Counted from the first letter of the stretch, positions 35,410-45,108 are shown. The stretch: DNA of 64,000 bases from Carboxylicivirga taeanensis (GCF_051851475.1 NZ_JBPUSJ010000011.1:62001-126000), one strand, 5' to 3'. A program made the numbers and translations. The notes: a model not told the origin generated them from the letters alone.

Positions 35410-37380
35410 CTAATGCTTCTTATCGCTGGCAAAGTTTATTTTACGCACATTTTTAGCCAGTTCTATCCGGTTGATAAATGAATCGACCAGCTGCTCATAG
35501 AGTTGCTCTTTTAACACAGCATCCTCAACACCAGCATCAATGTTTGGGTTGTCGTTCACCTCTACAACATACACTGAGCCATTAATAACCTTTAAATCGA
35601 CACCATACAAACCATCACCAATCAGTGAGGCAGCCTTCTGGGCTGTTTGAAGAATTTTAACGGGCACATCGGCCACATCGATGGTTTCGTGAGCACCAGC
35701 CTTCTCTTCATTTGCGCTGTCCCAATCGTAAATTTGCCAGTGATTATCAGACATGAAATACTTACAGGCAAAAAATGGCTGATTATCTAAGATCCCTATT
35801 CGCCAGTCGAATTCAGAGTACATAAACTCCTGACATATAACCATGTCTGACTTTGTAAAAAGTGTGCGCAGCTCATGCTCAGCCTCATCCTTGTTCTCCA
35901 CCTTAATAACGCCTAATGAAAATGCACTATCGGGCTGCTTCAGTACCATCGGATACTTAAAACTTTCCAGACACTTTTTATCAAAAAAGTTTTTGGTCAA
36001 CACCAGCGTATTGGGCGTTTTAATTTTGTTCTTCTTAAACAGTTCGTTCTGATAAATTTTATTGGAGCAGCGAAGAATTGACCATGGATCGTCCAGTACC
36101 ACCAACCCTTCGGCATAGGCTAATCGCGACATCTCATAAGTGTAGTGATTAACGTTGGTAGTTTCGCGAATAAACAGCGCATCAAACTCGTTAATCTTAT
36201 CCATGTCTGCCTTGGTAATCAACTCTACATACACTCCTTTTTTGTTGGCCGCCCGCTTAATGTTTTGCAATGCTTCAGGGTTCGAAGGCGGATTTTCCTC
36301 ATTGGGATTAACCAATATGGCCATGTCGTATTTATAATTGGTAAGCCTCGAAAAGTGATAACGCTTACGCTTAAAAAAGCGGCTTGCAAAATCATACATC
36401 AGAGCTTCGTCTTCCTTCGATACGGTTTTAAAACTCTGAATCTTAATATCTTTAATCAGCCATTTGTCGTGTTTAACAAAATTTACTCTAAATAAAGGAG
36501 CTTCATACAACTGGTAAAGCTTCATGGCCAATGCTTTATACCTCTTATTAGGGGTTTGACCAAAATAAATACTAAGTGAAAACAACGCACCTTCCTGCTT
36601 CTCCAATAAACGATTGATCAGCTCATCAATTTCATAAGCGGCCGACTGGATAACATGATGAATCCGAAAATCACGAATGGTAGTAATACTTGGTATCACA
36701 CGCTGTCCGCGGGCCGAAGCCAATAACGACACGTAGTAACCATAGCTTTGATAGCGATACGAACTACACAGATTGAACACGCGAAAATCAGAACTGTTCT
36801 GATAAGCCGGATTATTAATGTAATCTTTAACGGAAATAATTGTGGCATTCACAGTGCTATCTTTCCACACATTAGGATGGTTAATAACAATGAGGTTATT
36901 CGTCTTTCCGGACCTTGAAATCACATTGGTTTTGTATTTCATTTTCAGAGCATGGCGCTGCGGGGCATAATAGTTTTCCAACAAAGCAGTTTCAACAAAG
37001 CCCTTTTCTTTGTACCAACGTATTAAACGGTCATTATCACAACTCACTTCAAGTGTGATGTTCTCATAATGTCGCCGATCAGCATATTCCTTAATCTGTC
37101 GCAATAAAAAATCACCTACTCCACTGCCCTGATGCTGCGGGCACACACCTATCGAGTAGATGCGAAGCGTGCGCTTGTAATGATATAAGGTTAGCGCTGC
37201 AACAGGTGTTTTTTCCCTGTTACTTTTTTCGGCAATCAGCACCTCCTGAAAGCTACTCGCAATGGCATGCTTGATACTTTGAGGCGCTATTTGCTGATAA
37301 ACAGGAAATGCTTCCTCCTCTAATTTTAACAGAAAGGCCAAATCATCCGCCTGTGCCTTTCTAATCATCAATTGTTTCAT
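35410..37380 (-). CDS. GNAT acetyltransferase / RimK-like N-domain / ATP-grasp ligase fusion
   Basis: A 656-residue three-part protein. Residues 1-155 are a GNAT acetyltransferase with the acetyl-CoA loop QGSGVG at 84-89. Residues 165-420 match the RimK-like ATP-grasp N-terminal (RLAN) region, with NLIVINHPNVW, RVFNLCSSYRYQSYGYYVSLLASARG and LFSLSIYFGQTPNKRY. From about 430 to 645 an ATP-grasp follows: FIRETTNVNHYTYEMSRLA, MVLKQPDSAFSLGVIKV, and metal ligands in VVEVNDNPNIDAG. The set predicts ligation of an amino acid or amine to a carboxylate, with an acetylation step. The substrate is unknown. It is 40 bases downstream of a radical SAM gene on the same strand, so the two are probably co-transcribed. 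The start is the ATG at 37378-37380; a GTG lies three codons upstream. Confidence 0.88.
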   Translation of the reverse strand: MKQLMIRKAQADDLAFLLKLEEEAFPVYQQIAPQSIKHAIASSFQEVLIAEKSNREKTPVAALTLYHYKRTLRIYSIGVCPQHQGSGVGDFLLRQIKEYADRRHYENITLEVSCDNDRLIRWYKEKGFVETALLENYYAPQRHALKMKYKTNVISRSGKTNNLIVINHPNVWKDSTVNATIISVKDYINNPAYQNSSDFRVFNLCSSYRYQSYGYYVSLLASARGQRVIPSITTIRDFRIHHVIQSAAYEIDELINRLLEKQEGALFSLSIYFGQTPNKRYKALAMKLYQLYEAPLFRVNFVKHDKWLIKDIKIQSFKTVSKEDEALMYDFASRFFKRKRYHFSRLTNYKYDMAILVNPNEENPPSNPEALQNIKRAANKKGVYVELITKADMDKINEFDALFIRETTNVNHYTYEMSRLAYAEGLVVLDDPWSILRCSNKIYQNELFKKNKIKTPNTLVLTKNFFDKKCLESFKYPMVLKQPDSAFSLGVIKVENKDEAEHELRTLFTKSDMVICQEFMYSEFDWRIGILDNQPFFACKYFMSDNHWQIYDWDSANEEKAGAHETIDVADVPVKILQTAQKAASLIGDGLYGVDLKVINGSVYVVEVNDNPNIDAGVEDAVLKEQLYEQLVDSFINRIELAKNVRKINFASDKKH

Positions 37381-37420
37381 TTCAACCACCTATTTTACTC
37401 TAATCAGCTCATCCTCAATT

Positions 37421-38665
37421 TTAATATGTTCGCAAGCCCGGCTCGATGTATTCACATTGCCATATCTGAAATAATAAATGATCGGCTGGTGGCATTTGAG
37501 GCTCACTACTCAATAAAAGGTCTATCTGTTTTTGCTGCTCAACAGATAAATTTTCTTCCTTAAAAACGATCGATTCATTAAATAAATAGGGTTGTTCTTC
37601 CAAATCACCAACCCTAGGTAAGGAGGCCACAACCTGTGCTTCCGGCTTCAGTTTTACTAATTTATACACAATGGAATCACCGGTATATTGGCGCACATAA
37701 CCGGCTTGCGTGATGCTGTCGTTAGCATAAACCTGGGCAGCCAGCATTTTGCGATAACCAGCTTTTTGGAAACGATGCTTAAAATGAAAAGAACAATAAT
37801 TGATACCCATATCAATTCCTTGCTTCTGAGCCGCCGCAATTATCTCCAAAGCAGCCAATTCTGACTCCAGCACTAAAGGCCGCTCGGCATTAATAATGGT
37901 ATAACCGCGTTTAATCAGTTTATCAGCATTGTGCTGTGTCATCCGCATTTGATGCAGGTTCAGGTTACTAACTCCTGCATCTGCCATAGCAGGCAGCATG
38001 GCTATGAGCTTATCTTTCTCTTCGGGAACAGCAGGAATTTCAATCGTTACATTTGGAATAATTCCTTTGGCCTGCTTCAGCCTATCCAATGAAAAACCGG
38101 TAGCTCCAATATCGAAGCGCAGCTCATCGAGTCCTGCATCAGCCAATACTTTAATCTTCTCTGTATCTGCTAACAATCCGTTTGTATACATCCACACATA
38201 CAAATCGCTGCTGCATTGGCGCCTGACAGTTTTGAGATAGTCAACAGTCCGGTCGAAATACAATAATGGCTCACCCCCGCTAAAACTAACTCCTTTAAAC
38301 CCCAACAGCCTAATATACTGAGCATAATCATCCGCACTGGCAAACTCAAGTCCTTGAGTTGATGGCACTTCATCGCTGTTCTGTGACACCGGACAATAAA
38401 AACAGCTGGCATTACACTTATTGGTGATAAACAAGCAACTCCATTGTCCTGAGCCGCAAATGGAGCAGCCCTTAGATATCTGTTTGTGATAAGGTTTGGT
38501 CTCTTTAAATAAGACCTGTTGCTCAAGGGTTTTTAAAAGAAGGGTTCTTTGATCCTCGTACGCCGCAGCGCTATATGGGTTCAGCCAGTTAATAGCCGAC
38601 CATTTTGCAAACTCACTCTTGTTTTTGTTAACCAAGGAGTTTAACCAAACATAAATTGCTTCCAT
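37421..38665 (-). CDS. Radical SAM protein with extra cysteine motif
   Basis: A 414-residue radical SAM enzyme. The [4Fe-4S]/SAM motif CxxxCxxC is seen as CNASCFYC, followed by FSGGEPLLY (the GGEP SAM-amino contact) and TNGLLADTEKIKVLADAGLDELRFDIG. Just before the core a CSICGSGQWSC segment gives three more cysteines, which might bind an auxiliary cluster or zinc. It resembles pyruvate formate-lyase-activating-like radical SAM proteins, but no glycyl-radical enzyme is nearby. It heads a two-gene unit with the GNAT/ATP-grasp fusion, so a role in making or modifying a peptide or amino-acid-like metabolite is plausible. I start at the ATG at 38663-38665 (MEAIYVW); a longer frame adds 23 residues with no family character. 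Confidence 0.85.
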   Translation of the reverse strand: MEAIYVWLNSLVNKNKSEFAKWSAINWLNPYSAAAYEDQRTLLLKTLEQQVLFKETKPYHKQISKGCSICGSGQWSCLFITNKCNASCFYCPVSQNSDEVPSTQGLEFASADDYAQYIRLLGFKGVSFSGGEPLLYFDRTVDYLKTVRRQCSSDLYVWMYTNGLLADTEKIKVLADAGLDELRFDIGATGFSLDRLKQAKGIIPNVTIEIPAVPEEKDKLIAMLPAMADAGVSNLNLHQMRMTQHNADKLIKRGYTIINAERPLVLESELAALEIIAAAQKQGIDMGINYCSFHFKHRFQKAGYRKMLAAQVYANDSITQAGYVRQYTGDSIVYKLVKLKPEAQVVASLPRVGDLEEQPYLFNESIVFKEENLSVEQQKQIDLLLSSEPQMPPADHLLFQIWQCEYIEPGLRTY

Positions 38666-38898
38666 TAAACGGAAATAAATGATAAAATGATGTGAAGTAG
38701 ATAGAGAATGCTTAATGGCATATAAATGCCCCATAACTTAATGGGTACACATTAAGCAGAGTGAAAGAACTGTTACAGCTCAGAAAAAATAATAAGAAAC
38801 AAAAGCAACTGTTTCCGCTTAAAAATTCCTCTACTATGAAAAGTGGGGTCTGTCATTCTCAATTAATACAGCATCAAATACATTTACATCCAAATTCC

Positions 38899-39753
38899 TT
38901 ACCTGTCATCAGGCTTCTCGGCATCTGCATGCTGAATAATTACATTCCGGTAAGGATAAGGTATTACAATACCTTCTTCCTTAAAACGCTTAAGCACAAT
39001 TTTATTTAAGTCGCAGGCAATCAAAAAAGCATCATCACTGTCTTTAGACCACACATAGGCGCGCAGTTTAATGGCATATTCCATCAGCTGAATGGTGCGT
39101 ACCACCACTTTATGGTTCCCTTTTTCGATGTCTTCGGGAGAGCGAACATCCATGGTTAAGGGATGTTTTTCAGCCTCCTGCCTGATAATCTCATGCGCTT
39201 TATCAATGTCTGAATTAAAATCAATACTAAACTCAATGTGCTTTTTTATGCGAGAATCTGAAATAGAGCTGTTGACGATTGTTTCGTCGCTGATAATGCC
39301 ATTGGGAATAATAATGCGTCGATTCTCGTAATTACGGATAATGATGTGACGCAGAGTTATCTCCTCAACAACCCCCCGGTAGTCGGTTCCGATAAAAATT
39401 ACATCGCCCACGCGGAAGGGTCTGAATATTAATATAAACACGCCTCCTATAATATTGGCGAAGGCTTTTTGAGCAGCAAAACCAATGATAGCGGCAAAAA
39501 TACCGGCACTGGCAAATAAAGCTGTCTTTACCTGATTCAGGCCCGGTATGTTTTGAAGAATATAGATGGCCGCCATGCAAAAGATGATGAAACCAACCGA
39601 GTTTTTAAGAAATGAGAAAGATGTTGCATCGGCCGAAACCCGCTTCGCATAGCGATTTATAAACACTTTCAGCACACGCCTGAGTGAAAAGTTGAGCAAG
39701 AAGGCAATTGTTAATGCACCACCTACTTTAAGAAGCACTTGATATTCCTCCAT
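38899..39753 (-). CDS. Small-conductance mechanosensitive channel, MscS family
   Basis: A 284-residue channel. Three N-terminal helices lead into the pore helix TM3, with its Ala/Gly-rich pattern FASAGIFAAIIGFAAQKAFANIIGGVFILIFRPFRVGDVI, the MscS signature. The beta domain then follows (GVVEEITLRHIIIRNYENRRIIIPNG), and the mixed C-terminal cage. It opens on membrane tension and releases solutes during hypo-osmotic shock. Its role complements trehalose accumulation from otsAB, though the genes are far apart. I start at the ATG at 39751-39753; a TTG lies two codons upstream. Confidence 0.94.
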   Translation of the reverse strand: MEEYQVLLKVGGALTIAFLLNFSLRRVLKVFINRYAKRVSADATSFSFLKNSVGFIIFCMAAIYILQNIPGLNQVKTALFASAGIFAAIIGFAAQKAFANIIGGVFILIFRPFRVGDVIFIGTDYRGVVEEITLRHIIIRNYENRRIIIPNGIISDETIVNSSISDSRIKKHIEFSIDFNSDIDKAHEIIRQEAEKHPLTMDVRSPEDIEKGNHKVVVRTIQLMEYAIKLRAYVWSKDSDDAFLIACDLNKIVLKRFKEEGIVIPYPYRNVIIQHADAEKPDDR

Positions 39754-39907
39754 AATCAACAGGTAATCTGAATATTAATCATCTCAATCACAAGCAAATT
39801 TGCAACGGCAATATACATTATTTAGTCAAATACAAGGATAAAAACCTAAAATTTCGAATGCCATTTGGCAACAATTTATTAAGCCAATAAGAATGAGAAG
39901 TATATAA

Positions 39908-39944
39908 AAAAAGTACCCCCACCTTTTCGGGTGAGGGTACTCTC
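39908..39944 (-). terminator. Terminator of the S9 peptidase gene
   Basis: On the minus strand AGTACCCTCACCC pairs with GGTGGGGGTACT across a short GAAAA loop, followed by a run of seven T. It lies 25 bases past the peptidase stop. Confidence 0.85.
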
Positions 39945-39968
39945 CTGTTTCTTTATAAATAGGTCAAC

Positions 39969-42839
39969 TTAGTCTACAAGATCGTAACCTAATTCCTCCC
40001 CTTTCTTAGCAGCTGGAATACCATCGTGCATCCACACTGGCATTGGCTCACCTTTCAGGTAATGATTAAAAAACTGCATCATTCGAATACTTAGGTCTTT
40101 TGAGTTAGCCCGACGCGTCAGGTTGTGCTGTTCGCCATTGTATACCAGCATCCAAACGGGCTTTTCTAAACGACGGAGCGCCATGTAGTATTCTATTCCC
40201 TGATACCAGGGCACAGCACCATCTTTATCGTTATGCATCATTAACAATGGTGTTTCCACTTGAGGTGCATAAAAAACAGGTGAGTTTTCGATGTACTTTT
40301 GTGTATTTTCCCATAGTGTGGCTCCAATACGGCTCTGGGTTTTCTCATACTGGAACTGTCGGCTCATGCCCGAGCTCCAACGGATTCCACCATATGCACT
40401 GGTCATGTTACTTACCGGTGCACCTGCCATACCCGCTTTAAACAGGTTGGTGCGGGTTACCAGATAAGCGACCTGATAACCACCCCAGCTTTGTCCCTGG
40501 ATACCCATATTATCGCGATCGATAAAGCTAAAATCATCGGCCATGGCCAAACAGCCGCTCACAACAGCTTCGTAGGCACACAAGCCAGGATCGCCTTCGC
40601 GGTAGTAAATGTCTGGCACAAAAATAACATAACCATTAGAGGCATAGAAGTTCCAGTTAACCGTTGAGCGGCTTGGAGCTGGTGCCCGGTAATTATGCAA
40701 CTCATCAGAATAACGCTCATAAAAATAAGAGATCATGGGGTACTTTTTGTTCGGATCCAGGTTCTCAGGCGTAATTAACAAGCCTTGGTGCACCAGGCCA
40801 TCCGATGCCACCCAATCAACCAGTTGAATATCTCCCCACACATAGTCTTTTTGCTGTGGGTTTGTATTACTGATTACCTGCGATTCTGTTAAATCCCCTT
40901 TACTCACTCTCAGTTCTGGATACTGTTTGAACGTTGACTTGCGCCACACCATTAAATCGGCATCCTTTGCTTTGATTGGCTTTGTAACATTGTAGTCGCC
41001 CATCATAATTTGTTGGATGCCATTTGCAGATAGAGTTGAAAAACCAGACTGCTTTGTATTCACATTAAAGGTTTGCAGCAACCATTCTTTTGATAAATCC
41101 AGGTAGTTCTCCTCATTATCAAGTTTGATGTAACGGTATTCGGTTGCAGCCTTACGCCCTTCACCTTTTGTTAAGCATTGAGCGGCCGTTTTTCCACTTA
41201 GATCCAGTTTCCAAATATCAAAACGGTCATACACAATTACATATTTCTCATCGGAAGTAAAGCCAACAACCCCGTATGCTTTTGCATCACTAGGAGTATC
41301 ATGTAACTCATCGGCAAAGTTTACCTCTGCCCCTTTTGATATCAGAGCTTTAGAGCCACTCTTTACATTAATCGAGTAATACTGTCCGTCAGCTGACTGA
41401 TAATATACAAACCATTTTCCAGTTTCCGATACTTCGGCCTCACCGGAATGATTGCTCAGTATCAGCTTTCTATCACCAGAAGTTACATCTACTTTGTATA
41501 CATCGGAGCTCCAGCTACCTGAGTAGGTTCGAGCCCAACGATAAGGTGTATTATCATACCCAATAGCTACTGTTGAGTTGCCTTCATCCAGCAGTTTGAT
41601 TGATTTCATACTTTCATTGGTCAACTGCACCACATTTTTCTTCTTAATGTGATAAACACAGTTGTAAGTTGGATCTTTCTCTTTCCCCACATTCTTTTTT
41701 TGCATCGGCTGAATATCCAGATCTTTCCAACTCCAGATATCGACGTATGTTTTTTCGTCGGCCGTTAAAGTGTCTTTGGGCTCTTCAGCAGGGCGCTTAC
41801 CGGCTCCAAAAAACAAGTGTTCGCCATTTTTAGAGAACCATAAACTGCCCTTGGTGCGAGCAGACCATTCCTGTGGTAATGATGGATGCAAAGTATCAAT
41901 AATCATTTGAGGCGCTTTTACTTTCAGCCCAAAATGATACAAACGATACACTTTTGTTTTGGTGGTGTCTGGCGAGAAATAGAAGGCGCATTGCTCCCCA
42001 TCATACGCACTTACAATTTTGGCTATGTTACCTGTTTCTTCAAAAAGTGTATCCACTGTGAAGGTTTGAGGATCGAATTTAAGCACTTTAGCTACTTCAG
42101 CAGTATCGCCTACACTCTGCACGATATAAGCTGCCGATCCATCTTTTGCCAAAGTGTAGTGCAGTACTTTTTCCAAATACAAGCTGTCGCCGTTGGCAGG
42201 ACGATAAAACACGAGTGGCTTACCTTTTGATTTAAAAGACTTCTTCTTTTTTTTCTTGGCGACAGGCTTTTTCTTCGCCTCTTCTTCCTTTTTTGGCTCT
42301 TCCTCTTTTTCTTCTACTTCGGTTGTATCAGCTGATACTTCCTTCTTCTTCTTTACTTCCTTTTCGAGCAAATAGGCTAACCAATCGCCCCCTTCATTGG
42401 GGATACTCCATTTATTGATATTGCCTAGCTTCTGTACCTCGCCATTTTCCAGGTTATGGATAAAAAGGCTATCCTTAGGCATTTTACTCTTTTTGGTTTT
42501 CTTAAGCTTCAGGCTTCTTATGGTATCGGCCTGAGGCTTTACATCATAAACCAAAAACTGGTTACTTTGCGAAAACACCGGACTCACCCCTCTTGGTACT
42601 GAATCCAACTCATTGTCTTTTACATCATACAAGTACAGAAAGCTATCACCTTTCTGAGGTTTAATAACATAAGACACATACTCACCATCATTTGAAATCA
42701 CATATCCTCTGTCGATAGATTTCCAGCCATCGTACACAGAGGCATCCATTTGTTTTTTTTCATCGGCCAATGAGGGCAACAGCACCAACATTGACGTCAT
42801 CCACACTAAAATTGTCTTTCTCAACATAGATTTACACAT
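39969..42839 (-). CDS. S9-family (prolyl oligopeptidase-like) peptidase with charged linker
   Basis: A 956-residue secreted peptidase. The signal peptide (LRKTILVWMTSMLVLLPSLA) targets the periplasm or beyond. A long beta-propeller precedes an alpha/beta-hydrolase domain with the catalytic triad Ser784 (GIQGQSWGGY), Asp873 (HNDKDGAVPW) and His905 (NGEQHNLTRR). Family members release dipeptides or cut after proline or small residues. An unusual stretch near residues 160-205 is made almost only of Lys and Glu with a few Thr and Pro (KKKKEVSADTTEVEEKEEEPKK), interrupting the propeller. It is a single gene with its own terminator. Confidence 0.92.
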   Translation of the reverse strand: MCKSMLRKTILVWMTSMLVLLPSLADEKKQMDASVYDGWKSIDRGYVISNDGEYVSYVIKPQKGDSFLYLYDVKDNELDSVPRGVSPVFSQSNQFLVYDVKPQADTIRSLKLKKTKKSKMPKDSLFIHNLENGEVQKLGNINKWSIPNEGGDWLAYLLEKEVKKKKEVSADTTEVEEKEEEPKKEEEAKKKPVAKKKKKKSFKSKGKPLVFYRPANGDSLYLEKVLHYTLAKDGSAAYIVQSVGDTAEVAKVLKFDPQTFTVDTLFEETGNIAKIVSAYDGEQCAFYFSPDTTKTKVYRLYHFGLKVKAPQMIIDTLHPSLPQEWSARTKGSLWFSKNGEHLFFGAGKRPAEEPKDTLTADEKTYVDIWSWKDLDIQPMQKKNVGKEKDPTYNCVYHIKKKNVVQLTNESMKSIKLLDEGNSTVAIGYDNTPYRWARTYSGSWSSDVYKVDVTSGDRKLILSNHSGEAEVSETGKWFVYYQSADGQYYSINVKSGSKALISKGAEVNFADELHDTPSDAKAYGVVGFTSDEKYVIVYDRFDIWKLDLSGKTAAQCLTKGEGRKAATEYRYIKLDNEENYLDLSKEWLLQTFNVNTKQSGFSTLSANGIQQIMMGDYNVTKPIKAKDADLMVWRKSTFKQYPELRVSKGDLTESQVISNTNPQQKDYVWGDIQLVDWVASDGLVHQGLLITPENLDPNKKYPMISYFYERYSDELHNYRAPAPSRSTVNWNFYASNGYVIFVPDIYYREGDPGLCAYEAVVSGCLAMADDFSFIDRDNMGIQGQSWGGYQVAYLVTRTNLFKAGMAGAPVSNMTSAYGGIRWSSGMSRQFQYEKTQSRIGATLWENTQKYIENSPVFYAPQVETPLLMMHNDKDGAVPWYQGIEYYMALRRLEKPVWMLVYNGEQHNLTRRANSKDLSIRMMQFFNHYLKGEPMPVWMHDGIPAAKKGEELGYDLVD

Positions 42840-42894
42840 AGTTATTTATATAGTTTATACCCTTTTGCAGATAAATCGGCATCCCAAAGTGAAA

Positions 42895-42925
42895 CAACAA
42901 AAAGGCACCTCCAATGAGATGCCTT
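42895..42925 (-). terminator. Terminator after ornithine carbamoyltransferase
   Basis: On the minus strand AAGGCATCTC pairs with GAGGTGCCTT (one G-U) around a four-base loop and is followed by TTTTTG. It starts about 20 bases past the gene. Confidence 0.8.
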
Positions 42926-42945
42926 AATGTGTTAATTTCTAATAC

Positions 42946-43947
42946 TTATGCACCCAAGGTAGCCACCATTACAGCTTTGATGGTATGCATGCGATTCTCA
43001 GCCTGATCAAAAACAATTGAGGCTGGCGATTCGAATACATCTTCGGTTACTTCCATTCCGTCTAACCCAAACTTCTGGAATATTTCTTCACCCACTTTTG
43101 TTTCGCGATTATGGAATGCCGGCAGGCAATGTAAAAACTTACAGGCTGGGTTACCTGTTGCTTCCATAGTTGCTTTATTGATTTGGTAGGGCTTCAGCAG
43201 GTCAATACGTTCTTTCCATACTTCATCAGCTTCACCCATCGACACCCATACATCGGTGTATAAGAAATCACAACCAGCCACTCCTTCATTTACATCATCT
43301 GTAATGGTGATGGTAGCTCCTGATTGTTCGGCAATCTCTTCGCATTTTTTCACTAAATCAGCATCGGGCTGCAACGATTTTGGACCTACAATACGTACAT
43401 CCATGCCCATGATAGCACCGCCAACCAACAATGAGTTAGCCATGTTATTGCGTGCATCGCCCAGGTAGGCATAAGATACCTGATTTAATGGCACACTGCT
43501 ATGCTCCATCATGGTCAGAAAATCGGCCAGAATTTGGGTTGGGTGGAACTCATCAGTAAGACCATTCCACACCGGCACACCGGCATATTCAGCCAACTCT
43601 TCCACAATGGCCTGTCCATAACCACGGTATTCAATGCCATCGTACATACGACCCAATACACGTGCGGTATCTTTCATAGACTCTTTATGTCCAATTTGTG
43701 AGCCTGAAGGCCCCAGGTATGTTACGTGCGCTCCCTGATCGTGAGCTGCCACTTCAAAAGCACATCGGGTGCGGGTTGATGACTTTTCAAAAATCAGAGC
43801 AATGTTTTTACCTGTTAAGCGCGGCTGCTCAATACCTGTGTATTTAGCGGTTTTTAAATCCTGCGATAACTTTAATAAAAACTTAATTTCTTCCTGAGTA
43901 AAGTCAAGTAGTTTCAGAAAGTTCCGATTTTTTAGATTGAATGCCAT
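42946..43947 (-). CDS. arcB: Ornithine carbamoyltransferase, catabolic type
   Basis: A 333-residue transcarbamylase. The carbamoyl-phosphate motif STRTRCAFEVAA, the SMKDTARVLGRMYDGIEYRG loop, and the ornithine-binding FLHCLPAFHN are all present. The length and the neighbouring carbamate kinase gene, 174 bases upstream, point to the catabolic ArcB direction: citrulline plus phosphate gives ornithine plus carbamoyl phosphate, and the kinase then makes ATP. Many Bacteroidota make arginine with an N-acetyl- or succinyl-ornithine enzyme, which also fits a catabolic role here. A biosynthetic role cannot be excluded. No arginine deiminase or arginine/ornithine antiporter gene is in the window. Confidence 0.92.
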   Translation of the reverse strand: MAFNLKNRNFLKLLDFTQEEIKFLLKLSQDLKTAKYTGIEQPRLTGKNIALIFEKSSTRTRCAFEVAAHDQGAHVTYLGPSGSQIGHKESMKDTARVLGRMYDGIEYRGYGQAIVEELAEYAGVPVWNGLTDEFHPTQILADFLTMMEHSSVPLNQVSYAYLGDARNNMANSLLVGGAIMGMDVRIVGPKSLQPDADLVKKCEEIAEQSGATITITDDVNEGVAGCDFLYTDVWVSMGEADEVWKERIDLLKPYQINKATMEATGNPACKFLHCLPAFHNRETKVGEEIFQKFGLDGMEVTEDVFESPASIVFDQAENRMHTIKAVMVATLGA

Positions 43948-44121
43948 AATTCTTTGTTTTATATGTTACTTATTTGGTTTATTTATAATACTACTAACTG
44001 TTATCAGCTAGTTTTCGGCGATTACCAGTTCCAATTTATAATGCTTATGCAATAGCCATTCACATCAGAACGAAACCGCCACTCAATTCCTTGTCAACGA
44101 CTTCTGCCTATGAACTACTGA

Positions 44122-45108
44122 CTAACCCTGCTTCTCGTACTTTTTCAAATCAGCCTCATCATAATCAAGGGTGATTTTAGTGCCATAGGCTTTATCTTCG
44201 AGCTTTGTTGCTTCGGTGATAACGCTCATATCGCCACCACCTTCAACAAACTGAAGGGCTGCTTTGATTTTTGGCGCCATACTTCCCTCTCCAAAGGTAC
44301 CGGCATCCAGGTATCTGTGCGTATCCTCAACATTCAAAAACTCCAATACCTCTTGCTCTGGCTGACCAAAGTTAGTATAAACAAATGGCACATCGGTTAA
44401 AATATAAAAACGATCTGCATTAATTTGTCGTGCTAACAACGAATTAGCTAAGTCTTTATCAATAACAGCTTCGATTGGACGGATGTCTCCTTTCTCATCG
44501 GTATAAACAGGAACACCACCGCCACCTACGGCAATAATAATGGTGCCTTCACGTGCATTTTTTTCAATAACCTCCCAGTTTCCAACTGTTTTGGGCTGGG
44601 GCGAGGGCACCACCCGGCGGAAGCCACTGGTCGTTTTCTTTTCTTCTTTAAAGGTCCAGCCTTTTTCTTTCGTCAGCTTATCGGCCTCTTCTTTGGACAC
44701 AATTTTCCCAATGCGTTTGGTCGGATTTTTAAAAGCTTCATCATCAGGATCCACCTCTACGGTCGTCATCAATGTTAAAACATTGCGTTTGATTCCATGC
44801 TTACGCATTACATTTTTTAGAGAACGCTCAATCATATAGCCAATGCCCCCTTGCGAGTCGGCTACACAAACATCCAGCGGCATCTGCGGAATATTATACA
44901 TCTGTTCGCCGGCATCGTTACGCATCACAATATTACCTACCTGTGGCCCGTTACCGTGCGATATAACAATGTTGTACCCTTCTTTTAACAGAAAAACAAT
45001 GTTCTCTAATGTATCTGTGGTATTTTGCTCCTGTTCTTCAATGGTTCCTACTTGGTTATCACGCAATAGCGCATTTCCTCCAAGCGCAATAACTGCTAAT
45101 TTGCCCAT
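44122..45108 (-). CDS. arcC: Carbamate kinase
   Basis: A 328-residue amino-acid-kinase-fold enzyme that forms ATP from carbamoyl phosphate and ADP. Family features are the N-terminal KLAVIALGGNALL, NIVISHGNGPQVGN, the PSPQPKT loop (RRVVPSPQPKTVGNWE), IIAVGGGGVPVY and VIDKDLANSLLARQI. The C-terminal GSMAPKIKAALQFVEGGG segment is also conserved. It is the promoter-proximal gene of the carbamate kinase and ornithine carbamoyltransferase pair. The 174-base gap between them shows no terminator, so one transcript is likely. Confidence 0.95.
   Translation of the reverse strand: MGKLAVIALGGNALLRDNQVGTIEEQEQNTTDTLENIVFLLKEGYNIVISHGNGPQVGNIVMRNDAGEQMYNIPQMPLDVCVADSQGGIGYMIERSLKNVMRKHGIKRNVLTLMTTVEVDPDDEAFKNPTKRIGKIVSKEEADKLTKEKGWTFKEEKKTTSGFRRVVPSPQPKTVGNWEVIEKNAREGTIIIAVGGGGVPVYTDEKGDIRPIEAVIDKDLANSLLARQINADRFYILTDVPFVYTNFGQPEQEVLEFLNVEDTHRYLDAGTFGEGSMAPKIKAALQFVEGGGDMSVITEATKLEDKAYGTKITLDYDEADLKKYEKQG

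Noticed and set aside
38666..38734. 23-residue N-terminal extension of the radical SAM protein
   Set aside because: Although it begins with ATG, the residues have no family character, and the protein fits well from the ATG at 38665.
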